From the NCBI GenBank assembly GCA_900545615.1, contig UQZM01000084.1, positions 1 to 5,333 on the forward strand: DNA of 5,333 nt, written 5' to 3'. The position numbers were made by a program, and so were the translations under genes. The notes under the pieces were generated by a model. That model was not told the DNA's origin. It saw nothing but the letters and a program-made list of their open reading frames with translations, and searched no databases. Positions 1-4,742 of the stretch are shown piece after piece; the stretch's first letter is position 1, and each line of letters starts with the position of its first letter. This DNA is from an uncultured Collinsella sp. (GTDB taxonomy: Bacteria; Actinomycetota; Coriobacteriia; Coriobacteriales; Coriobacteriaceae).

Positions 1-594
1 GGCGAGAGCGGCAGGCACGTTACGAACATCGAGAAGCTGACCGAGCTGCTGCTTGGCTGTCTGGTCCGGCGTAGCGACACGATCTCCCTCGACAATGAGG
101 AACGCTCCACGATCGCCCTGGCTTCGGCGCTGCACGATATCGGCAAGATGTCGATTGACGATGCGATTCTCAACAAGCCCGGACGCCTTACGCCCGAGGA
201 GTTCGAGATTATGAAGACGCATACCACGATCGGCGCCGACATGCTGCGTGAGCTGGGTAGCCATCACGCCGGCAATGCGCTTATGGAATATGCGTACCAG
301 ATTGCGCGTTGGCACCACGAGCGCTGGGACGGCAAAGGTTATCCCGATGGCCTTAAGGGCGACGAAATTCCCATTGCCGCACAGGTGGTTTCGGTGGCCG
401 ACGTGTACGATGCCCTGACGAGCGTGCGCGTGTACAAGGACGCTATCCCGCACGAGGAAGCGATCAAGATGATTCTGGACGGTAAGTGCGGCACCTTTAA
501 CCCGTTGCTGCTCGACTGTTTGCTCGAGGTGCAAGACCAAATTGCCGAGACATTGGCACGCCCCGCCGATGTCGTCGCGTTTCCTACGATTTAG
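1..594 (+). CDS. HD-GYP domain protein, probable cyclic-di-GMP phosphodiesterase (5' end cut off)
   Basis: The reading frame is open from the first base to the TAG at 592-594, giving 197 visible residues of a longer protein; the ATG at 148 is internal because the domain clearly begins upstream of it. HD-GYP domains hydrolyse cyclic di-GMP (sometimes cGAMP) using a two- or three-metal site. All family metal-site positions are visible, numbered from the window edge: E2 and H6 (E-x3-H), H45-D46 with K49 (LHDIGK), H74, H105-H106, and D134 in the SVADVYDAL stretch. The signature HHERWDGKGYP at 105-115 is intact, so the domain should be active. The usual partner for this domain is an N-terminal receiver or sensor domain, which would lie outside the window. 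The Hpt gene 24 bases downstream supports a phosphorelay-linked response regulator, but that is inference. The domain call is very secure; the exact substrate is not. Confidence 0.95.
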   Translation, partial: GESGRHVTNIEKLTELLLGCLVRRSDTISLDNEERSTIALASALHDIGKMSIDDAILNKPGRLTPEEFEIMKTHTTIGADMLRELGSHHAGNALMEYAYQIARWHHERWDGKGYPDGLKGDEIPIAAQVVSVADVYDALTSVRVYKDAIPHEEAIKMILDGKCGTFNPLLLDCLLEVQDQIAETLARPADVVAFPTI

Positions 595-618
595 TTTGAC
601 CAAAGGAGTTTTTAATCC

Positions 619-975
619 ATGATTTCCATGCGTGAGGCGTATGAGAAGATCGGCGCTAATTATGATGACGCGTGCGCTCGGCTGATGGGCGAGGAAATGC
701 TTGCCCGCTTTGCCCTCAAGTTTTTGGATGACGAGAGCATGGACAAGCTGGAGGCCGCCATGGCGGCGGGAGACGCCGAAGGTGCGTTTATGGCAGCGCA
801 CACGCTCAAGGGCGTGAGCCAGAACCTGGGATTCGATAATCTGTACGAGCCGGCGGTCGTGGTGACCGAGGCGTTGCGCGGCGCCGATGCCGTTGACGGC
901 GCTCGCGAGGGAATGCATGCGTTGCAGCAGCAATATGCGGCAACGATGTCGGCCCTGCGCGAGGCGGCCGAATAA
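619..975 (+). CDS. Stand-alone histidine phosphotransfer (Hpt) domain protein
   Basis: This 118-residue protein is essentially one Hpt domain, a cytoplasmic helical bundle that relays phosphate between receiver domains. The key motif is HTLKGVSQNLGF at residues 61-72, in which H61 is the phosphorylatable histidine and K64-G65 the usual following pair. The preceding region (about 25-60, with MLARFALKFLDD and MDKLEAAMAAGD) matches the helix that leads into the active-site helix in Hpt proteins. The start at 619 is preceded by AAAGGAG (602-608) at 10 bases; a second in-frame ATG at 628 is less well placed. The gene lies 24 bases after the HD-GYP gene on the same strand and is probably co-transcribed. 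No kinase domain or other catalytic part is present. Its phosphate donor and acceptor are unknown, although a receiver on the neighbouring HD-GYP protein is an obvious candidate. Confidence 0.9.
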   Translation: MISMREAYEKIGANYDDACARLMGEEMLARFALKFLDDESMDKLEAAMAAGDAEGAFMAAHTLKGVSQNLGFDNLYEPAVVVTEALRGADAVDGAREGMHALQQQYAATMSALREAAE

Positions 976-999
976 GAGCTTGCGGGCCTTGATGACTAT

Positions 1000-1063
1000 G
1001 AGAGTGGATAATCTCCCGTTTTAGGCCCGGTGGCGGCCTCAAAGTGGGAGATTATCCACTCTC
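1000..1063. repeat. Long palindromic hairpin element (18-bp perfect arms)
   Basis: GAGAGTGGATAATCTCCC (1000-1017) is the exact reverse complement of 1046-1063. Pairing continues inward through two G-T wobbles and three A-T pairs (1018-1022 with 1041-1045) and, after a single bulged C at 1040, through AGGCC/GGCCT (1023-1027 with 1035-1039), leaving a 7-base loop. It begins 25 bases after the Hpt stop codon. No T-run follows on either strand, so it is not a classical intrinsic terminator. The size and symmetry fit a dispersed intergenic palindrome (REP- or MITE-like), or an RNA hairpin that protects the 3' end of the upstream transcript. Being one of many genomic copies cannot be seen from this window. 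Confidence 0.8.
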
Positions 1064-1081
1064 GTTCGATACGTGTCCAAA

Positions 1082-1091
1082 ATCCACTCTC
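1082..1091 (+). repeat. Short direct copy of the palindrome's outer arm
   Basis: The 10 bases ATCCACTCTC at 1082-1091 repeat the outer end of the right palindrome arm at 1054-1063, with the copies offset by 28 bases. This may be a remnant of a second element or part of the same repeat unit. It is short enough that chance cannot be excluded. Confidence 0.4.
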
Positions 1092-1150
1092 ACCCCTTCT
1101 GATTAGTGAATGGCCTATGCGCACTGGCGGGGCTTTCCGCATGCAATCCA

Positions 1151-1184
1151 TATCGTTGTTCGATAAACTGTTCGAATAACGATA
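1151..1184. promoter_or_regulatory. Paired operator-like sites upstream of the DUF2975/HTH operon
   Basis: Two copies of a 16-bp motif face each other with a 2-base gap. The minus-strand copy (1151-1166) reads TTATCGAACAACGATA and the plus-strand copy (1169-1184) reads TGTTCGAATAACGATA, 13 of 16 identical. Each has the internal form TATCG-N5-CGATA, complete in the first copy and degenerate in the second. Seen as one unit, 1151-1163 and 1172-1184 form a 12-of-13 inverted repeat with an 8-base spacer. The block ends 20 bases before the chosen start codon. It is probably the binding site of the Cro/C1-type protein encoded by the second gene of this operon (autoregulation). A third copy sits in the promoter of the ABC operon. 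I could not place convincing -35/-10 boxes here. Confidence 0.65.
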
Positions 1185-1192
1185 GAGTCGAT

Positions 1193-1200
1193 GAGGGTGA
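1193..1200 (+). promoter_or_regulatory. Ribosome binding site that sets the DUF2975 start
   Basis: GAGGGTGA lies 4 bases before the ATG at 1205. The longer in-frame start at 1106 has no comparable purine-rich sequence, and it would place the operator-like repeats inside coding sequence. Confidence 0.6.
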
Positions 1201-1204
1201 GTGT

Positions 1205-1765
1205 ATGTCCAACAGCGTTCAGCGTATGGCCAAGGCGGGCGAAAATATCAGGAAGCTCGGTTTTTGCATGACGGTCGTTTTTGCGGGAATGCTCGTCGCT
1301 TTTGCCGCGCTGGTTCTTTACGTGATCTGGTATGCGATTGCAAACGTTGCCTCTGTCGATTCTTTCGGTGTCGTGACGCTTCTCAATGGCGGGTGCATCG
1401 TTATCCCAGGCGGACTGTGCATGGCGCTTGTTATGGGTATTTCGCTTGTCGTTCTGTGCGGGATCAGCCGTAACATCTCGCGAGGCGTCTCGCCCTTTAC
1501 CAAGACGCATGTGCGGCTTATCCGTGTTCTCGCGCTTGCCTTTGCTGTTAACGCCGCGGTTTCGCTTGTTGGTGCCTATGGATCGGTCAATCTCACCATT
1601 GGTGGGCTGGAGCTTTGTATCGTGCCTCATTCCTTCGTTATCGCGATTTGCCAGGGCGTTGCCTTTGACGCGGGATCGCTTATCGGCGCGGCTGTCTGTT
1701 TGCTTGTCTCGGTGATCTGGAGCTATGCCTCGCTGCTCCAGGAGCAGTCTGACGAGCTTGTGTAG
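1205..1765 (+). CDS. DUF2975 family four-helix membrane protein
   Basis: From ATG 1205 the product has 186 residues. It has four hydrophobic stretches, at roughly 20-46, 66-88, 105-128 and 156-177. Two features match DUF2975: the cytoplasmic loop between helices 2 and 3, ISRNISRGVSPFTKTHVRLI (about 88-107, with the SPF-T core), and the C-terminal LLQEQSDELV ending, which resembles the LQxExDLTI tail of that family. The frame stays open upstream to 1106, but those residues are not hydrophobic or family-like and span the operator block, so 1205 is preferred. DUF2975 proteins have no established biochemical function; they are typically encoded next to a YozG-like HTH protein, exactly as here. 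A plausible but unproven role is membrane sensing or sequestration that modulates the partner regulator. It contains seven cysteines, mostly in or near membrane segments. Confidence 0.85.
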   Translation: MSNSVQRMAKAGENIRKLGFCMTVVFAGMLVAFAALVLYVIWYAIANVASVDSFGVVTLLNGGCIVIPGGLCMALVMGISLVVLCGISRNISRGVSPFTKTHVRLIRVLALAFAVNAAVSLVGAYGSVNLTIGGLELCIVPHSFVIAICQGVAFDAGSLIGAAVCLLVSVIWSYASLLQEQSDELV

Positions 1766-1773
1766 GAGGAAGC

Positions 1774-2103
1774 ATGAGCTATCTCATCATCGAGCTTGAG
1801 ACGCAGCTGCTTAAGACCGGAAAGACCAGCGCTGATCTGATTCGGGCGACGGGGCATACTCCGGCTAATATTTCAAAGCTTAGAAACGGAAAGATAAAAG
1901 CTATTCGCCTAAAGACGCTTCTTGATATCTGTGATGAGCTTGATTGTCAACCGGGAGATATTATTCAGCGCGTGAGCGAGAAAGAGCTTGAGGAGCTTAT
2001 TGTCGAGCGCGCAAAAAATGTCGTGAGACAGATGCGGGATGGCGGAGGCAACGAGGCGTCGCTTCCGACATCAGTCTTTGCTGTCGATTTGAGCGACGAG
2101 TAG
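1774..2103 (+). CDS. Cro/C1-type (YozG-like) helix-turn-helix transcriptional regulator
   Basis: This 109-residue cytoplasmic protein has an N-terminal HTH of about 65 residues. The presumed recognition segment is TPANISKLRNGK (29-40), followed by the IKAIRLKTLLDICDELDCQPGDII stretch (41-64), whose CQPGDI ending is characteristic of YozG-type members. Residues 66-88 are a charged, probably helical extension, and 89-109 a glycine-poor-to-acidic tail; YozG itself is shorter, so the extension may mediate dimerisation or contact the DUF2975 partner. AGGAGGA at 1764-1770 overlaps the stop codon of the upstream gene and lies 3 bases before the ATG, so the two genes are translated from one message. 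It most likely binds the operator-like sites at 1151-1184 and 2195-2210. Whether it represses or activates cannot be told, although a site inside a promoter spacer suggests repression. Confidence 0.9.
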   Translation: MSYLIIELETQLLKTGKTSADLIRATGHTPANISKLRNGKIKAIRLKTLLDICDELDCQPGDIIQRVSEKELEELIVERAKNVVRQMRDGGGNEASLPTSVFAVDLSDE

Positions 2104-2138
2104 CATAAGACGAACAGCTAAAACGAAGTATCAGCGTG

Positions 2139-2172
2139 AAGGGACCCGTGTCTAACACGGGTCCCTTCTTTT
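2139..2172 (+). terminator. Intrinsic terminator after the HTH gene
   Basis: AAGGGACCCGTGT (2139-2151) pairs perfectly with ACACGGGTCCCTT (2155-2167) around a 3-base loop, and CTTTT (2168-2172) follows. It starts 35 bases after the HTH stop codon. It separates the DUF2975/HTH unit from the ABC operon, which therefore needs its own promoter. No T-run is seen on the minus strand, so it should act in one direction only. Confidence 0.93.
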
Positions 2173-2180
2173 AGATTATC

Positions 2181-2209
2181 TTGACAAATATGAGTTATCG
2201 AAAAACAAT
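2181..2209 (+). promoter_or_regulatory. Probable sigma-70-type promoter of the ABC operon
   Basis: A perfect -35 hexamer TTGACA (2181-2186) is followed after 17 bases by AACAAT (2204-2209), which matches the -10 consensus at four of six positions but lacks its first T. It lies in an A/T-rich stretch directly after a terminator and 39 bases before the first start codon. The weak -10 and the operator-like motif overlapping the spacer suggest a regulated promoter. Confidence 0.6.
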
Positions 2210-2210
2210 A
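2195..2210 (+). promoter_or_regulatory. Third copy of the operator-like motif, within the ABC promoter
   Basis: TTATCGAAAAACAATA matches the 1151-1166 site (read on the minus strand) at 14 of 16 positions and keeps the TATCG-N5-CRATA form. It covers part of the -35/-10 spacer and the -10 region, the place where a bound protein would block RNA polymerase. The half-motif AACGATA recurs at 2223-2229 and at 2242-2248, the latter touching the ATG. The common regulator is inferred to be the HTH protein at 1774-2103. Confidence 0.6.
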
Positions 2211-2247
2211 ACAACCATGGAAAACGATAAAGGAAAGAAGGAACGAT

Positions 2248-3009
2248 ATGAGCGGTTTTGCTATCAAGCAGAACGGGAGGCCAATGAGTGCATCAGCGAT
2301 AAAGCTGTCAAAGGTGTCAAAGCGCTACGGGAAACGGCGCGTTTTGCATGACGTTTCCTTCGAGGTGCATCAGTCTGAGCTCTGTGCCCTTGTCGGTGCA
2401 AACGGTGCGGGCAAAAGCACGCTTATTAAAATCGTCTTGGGCCTCTGCGAGCCATCGTCGGGGAGCGTGGAGCTCTTTGGAGGCAAATCAAAGAGAGAGC
2501 TTAGCCTGATGCGGACGCGTGTCGGCTATGTGCCAGATTCCAGCGGAGCATACCAGTCCCTCAGTGCGGTTGAGAATCTTCGGATCCGATGTGCGGAATG
2601 GGGGCTTGATGAGAAACGTGAGGTTCCTCGCGTTTTGAGTCTAGTTGGACTGGACGTCGAAGAGAAAAAGAGCGTAAGCAGTTTTTCTCTGGGAATGAAA
2701 CGGCGGCTGGATATAGCTACGGCTTTGTTGGGTGACACTGACCTGCTTATTTTTGATGAGCCAGCAAACGGTTTGGACCCGCTGGGCATCGAGAGTATAT
2801 GGGCCCTTATCGGTCGATTGAATCGAGAACAGGGTAAGACCATGCTCATCTCTAGCCATGATTTGGATGAGTTGGCATCAGTTGCAACAAGTTGCGTGTT
2901 TATTCATGACGGCGAACTGCTGAAAAAGGAATCGATGGACGTCATAAGGGATGAGGCGTCGTCCCTAAAAGAGTATTACAGGCGCTTGATGAAGGCGGTC
3001 TCGCTATGA
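2248..3009 (+). CDS. ABC transporter ATP-binding protein (BcrA/LanF-type exporter ATPase)
   Basis: This 253-residue ATPase powers the membrane exporter formed by the next two gene products. Motifs in order: Walker A GANGAGKST (50-58); the Q-loop region VGYVPDSSGAY (92-102), where D97 stands in for the usual Gln or Glu; signature FSLGMKRRLDIA (146-157), the SLGM variant common in BcrA, LanF and related ABC-2 exporters; Walker B LLIFDEP (166-172) with catalytic E171; D-loop region NGLDP (174-178); and switch His H204 in SSHDLDEL. All catalytic residues are present. It lacks the long C-terminal extension of some family members. Starts: ATG 2248 has GAAGGA 5 bases upstream; in-frame ATG 2284, preceded by GGGAGG at only 3 bases, would give a 241-residue protein with a more typical N-terminus. 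Its last codons overlap the first permease gene. The substrate is unknown; peptide or lantibiotic-like compounds are one possibility. Confidence 0.93.
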   Translation: MSGFAIKQNGRPMSASAIKLSKVSKRYGKRRVLHDVSFEVHQSELCALVGANGAGKSTLIKIVLGLCEPSSGSVELFGGKSKRELSLMRTRVGYVPDSSGAYQSLSAVENLRIRCAEWGLDEKREVPRVLSLVGLDVEEKKSVSSFSLGMKRRLDIATALLGDTDLLIFDEPANGLDPLGIESIWALIGRLNREQGKTMLISSHDLDELASVATSCVFIHDGELLKKESMDVIRDEASSLKEYYRRLMKAVSL

Positions 3010-3830
3010 AGCGGGCGATCCATCCCATAAAGGCAGATATGATGCGTTTGCACAGGATGTTTCCGGCGAAGTTTGGTCTTGCGCTTATTCTGGCGTTCGG
3101 CCTTCTCTTCGGTGTCTTTCTAAAAAACGGAACAACGTTGCTCGCCTTTGGCAATAGCGTTTTTGGGGAGGATATTGGTTTCTGCTGGAATGTAATCGAT
3201 CCTTCTGCACCCGATGAGTCCCTTGTGCGCAGTGCTTTTGCCGGCACGTCTCTGTTCGTTCCGCTCATCGTTTGCCTGGCGATTTTACAGGAGCGCGGCT
3301 ATGAAGAGGGACACCGAATTTCTTCAGCAAGAGGTCTTACCCGCTTTAATGGGGTCCTAGCACATGTGCTTTCGTCTGCTTTAATAATTGGCGCAGCATA
3401 TAGTGCGCTTTGCCTTCTTCTTTTTGCAATAGCGATAACACGTGGAGGGCAAAACTATGCGCATAGCATGCTGGCTGCATTTTTGCCCGCAATGATAATC
3501 AACGCCGTATTGGTGATATCGGTTGCGTTGGAGACGGTAACCATCTATCGGATTACAAGCAGCGCTGTATTTAGCGGGGCTGTGGTAATAATCGGATTTG
3601 TCATGAGCCTGACGCTCTACGGAACTTACCTTCAGACGCCCATACCGTCCTTGCGATGGATCTTCTTTCTTCCGGGGCCGTACCTTGGAGTCGGATGTGC
3701 CCTTGGGTATAGCGATATGGGTCAGCTGACGCTTCTGGGATATGGCGTGGCAGCCAGCTGTCTATCGGTATTGATTTACGCTCTCGTGAGCTTTCGCGCT
3801 GGGGGTGCGCTCAATGGCTCGTCAGATTAA
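3006..3830 (+). CDS. ABC-2 type exporter permease, first subunit
   Basis: The 274-residue product is an integral membrane protein with six predicted helices, at about 22-39, 77-95, 118-145, 156-176, 186-206 and 241-263. After helix 2 comes a charged segment, ERGYEEGHRISSARGLTR (96-113), with the pattern of the cytoplasmic coupling segment that contacts the ATPase in ABC-2 exporters. The extracytoplasmic loop between helices 1 and 2 is relatively long (about 40-76). The start codon overlaps the ATPase stop as ATGA (3006-3009), which indicates translational coupling; only a weak GAAGG (2991-2995) lies upstream. I do not recognise a named family beyond ABC-2/LanE-LanG-like architecture. With the second permease it probably forms a heterodimeric channel. 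Rare-looking codons (ATA, TTA, AGA) are more frequent than in the flanking signalling and hydrolase genes. Confidence 0.85.
   Translation: MKRAIHPIKADMMRLHRMFPAKFGLALILAFGLLFGVFLKNGTTLLAFGNSVFGEDIGFCWNVIDPSAPDESLVRSAFAGTSLFVPLIVCLAILQERGYEEGHRISSARGLTRFNGVLAHVLSSALIIGAAYSALCLLLFAIAITRGGQNYAHSMLAAFLPAMIINAVLVISVALETVTIYRITSSAVFSGAVVIIGFVMSLTLYGTYLQTPIPSLRWIFFLPGPYLGVGCALGYSDMGQLTLLGYGVAASCLSVLIYALVSFRAGGALNGSSD
3801..3805 (+). promoter_or_regulatory. Ribosome binding site favouring ATG 3814 for the second permease
   Basis: A GGGGG run ends 8 bases before ATG 3814. An in-frame GTG at 3805 would overlap this run and has no other purine-rich site in front of it, so the ATG is the better start. 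Confidence 0.5.
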
Positions 3831-4632
3831 AAGACATTTCCAGTCAGAATTGAAGCATGTGAGCAAATGGACGTACGCCTTAATCCTGGTAATTTATGCG
3901 TGCATGGTGGTATTGCAGCTTAATTCTTTCCCGATGTGGTTCTGCAGCCTCCGTGAGAACAGTTTCTTGGGCTTTTTCCCAGACCCGACGCTTCTGCTGT
4001 CGGCAGAGGACGTCCTCCTATTTGGTAATGCAGAGGTTTTTCGCGGTCTGCTGTTCAACGTAGCCCCGTTGGCCCATGCATTGTTCTTTCCGTTCATCGC
4101 GGCTTGCATTGTGCCGCGCTTTGTCAGTTCGGGCTTTATTGAGGAACCGTGGGGGTTGTCGGAGGCTCGGGGAGGGAAGCGTGTGTGCGCTATCGTTGCG
4201 CGAGTGGTGCTGTCTTCTTTTGCCCTTTTGGGCGCGTTTATCCTGTCGAGTGTCATTTTGTACTGTCTTAACTGCGTAATCGTTTTGGATGCTTGGCAGT
4301 ATTTCAACCTGAATATTTTTTGCTATCGACTTCTTCTGGCGAGTGTCGTCTGCCTTGCATACGTGGTCTCTTGCGTGATCGCTGTTTCCTATTTTGGGTC
4401 CGGCTTCGGTCCGATTGGCATGCTGTTGCTTGTCAATGTTGTAGCGATCTACATACAGCTCGGGGCCAATTCCATGCTTCCGCTTCCAGCCTCGATGCTC
4501 ATGTGGATTTGTGGCGTGACCCCGTTGGGGAATGGTCAATGCATCTCGATTTTAATTGACTGCCTAATCAACGTAGCAAGCGTTTTTACCATTTGCTTTA
4601 CCGTCGACCGATTGCGGTCGAGATTTCTTTGA
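3814..4632 (+). CDS. ABC-2 type exporter permease, second subunit
   Basis: From ATG 3814 the product has 272 residues and again six probable membrane helices, at about 19-36, 82-102, 126-152, 172-193, 197-217 and 242-265. Between helices 2 and 3 lies a charged segment with FIEEPWGLSEARGGKR (108-123), the equivalent of the coupling segment in the first permease, although the sequences are otherwise different. The gene overlaps the first permease gene by 17 bases, so all three transporter genes are one translationally linked operon. One ATPase with two unlike permeases of this size is the arrangement of LanFEG-type immunity exporters. The protein has 13 cysteines, noticeably more than the five in the first permease. 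A GTG start at 3805 would add three residues. The operon ends here; no peptide precursor, modification enzyme or two-component system follows in the window. Confidence 0.85.
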   Translation: MARQIKRHFQSELKHVSKWTYALILVIYACMVVLQLNSFPMWFCSLRENSFLGFFPDPTLLLSAEDVLLFGNAEVFRGLLFNVAPLAHALFFPFIAACIVPRFVSSGFIEEPWGLSEARGGKRVCAIVARVVLSSFALLGAFILSSVILYCLNCVIVLDAWQYFNLNIFCYRLLLASVVCLAYVVSCVIAVSYFGSGFGPIGMLLLVNVVAIYIQLGANSMLPLPASMLMWICGVTPLGNGQCISILIDCLINVASVFTICFTVDRLRSRFL

Positions 4633-4670
4633 TTGCTTGTGAGGGATAATCATACCGAGCATACCAAATA

Positions 4671-4709
4671 CAGGGGGGCGGGCACCGTAGCTGGTGCCCG
4701 CCCCCCCTG
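4671..4709. terminator. GC-rich hairpin between convergent genes
   Basis: GGGGGGCGGGCACC (4673-4686) pairs perfectly with GGTGCCCGCCCCCC (4693-4706) around a 6-base loop. A C-A/T-G pair extends it after a bulged C (4671-4672 with 4708-4709). It lies 38 bases after the exporter stop and 33 bases before the end of the minus-strand gene, so it probably terminates transcription from both sides. The plus side has no T-run; the minus side has only a weak TGTATTT (4665-4671 complement). Termination is therefore probable, not certain. Confidence 0.7.
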
Positions 4710-4742
4710 GCTTAGGAGGCATTAACCTGAGTGGTTCGCGAG

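Noticed and set aside
1000..1063. Palindrome as an ordinary intrinsic terminator
   Set aside because: No T-run follows on either strand; it could still stabilise or end the transcript, but it is listed as a repeat.
1106..1204. N-terminal extension of the DUF2975 frame from ATG 1106
   Set aside because: The extra 33 residues lack family similarity, have no ribosome site, and would run through the paired operator-like repeats; ATG 1205 has GAGGGTGA in front of it.
1115..1630. 171-codon open frame on the minus strand
   Set aside because: It lies opposite the DUF2975 gene, its product is a low-hydrophobicity, Arg/Lys/Asn-rich sequence with no motif, and it is explained as antisense of membrane-protein codons.
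2104..2247. Possible small peptide (bacteriocin-like) gene before the exporter
   Set aside because: The stretch is taken up by the terminator, promoter and operator motif; no short frame with a start, ribosome site and leader-like sequence was seen.
4018..4539. 173-codon open frame on the minus strand
   Set aside because: It is antisense to the second permease, with a highly charged His/Lys/Arg/Gln-rich product, no recognisable domain and no ribosome site noticed.
4633..4742. Possible small gene or RNA between the exporter and the hydrolase
   Set aside because: Only the GC-rich hairpin and a short CATACC repeat (4651-4656, 4660-4665) were seen; nothing suggests a separate product.
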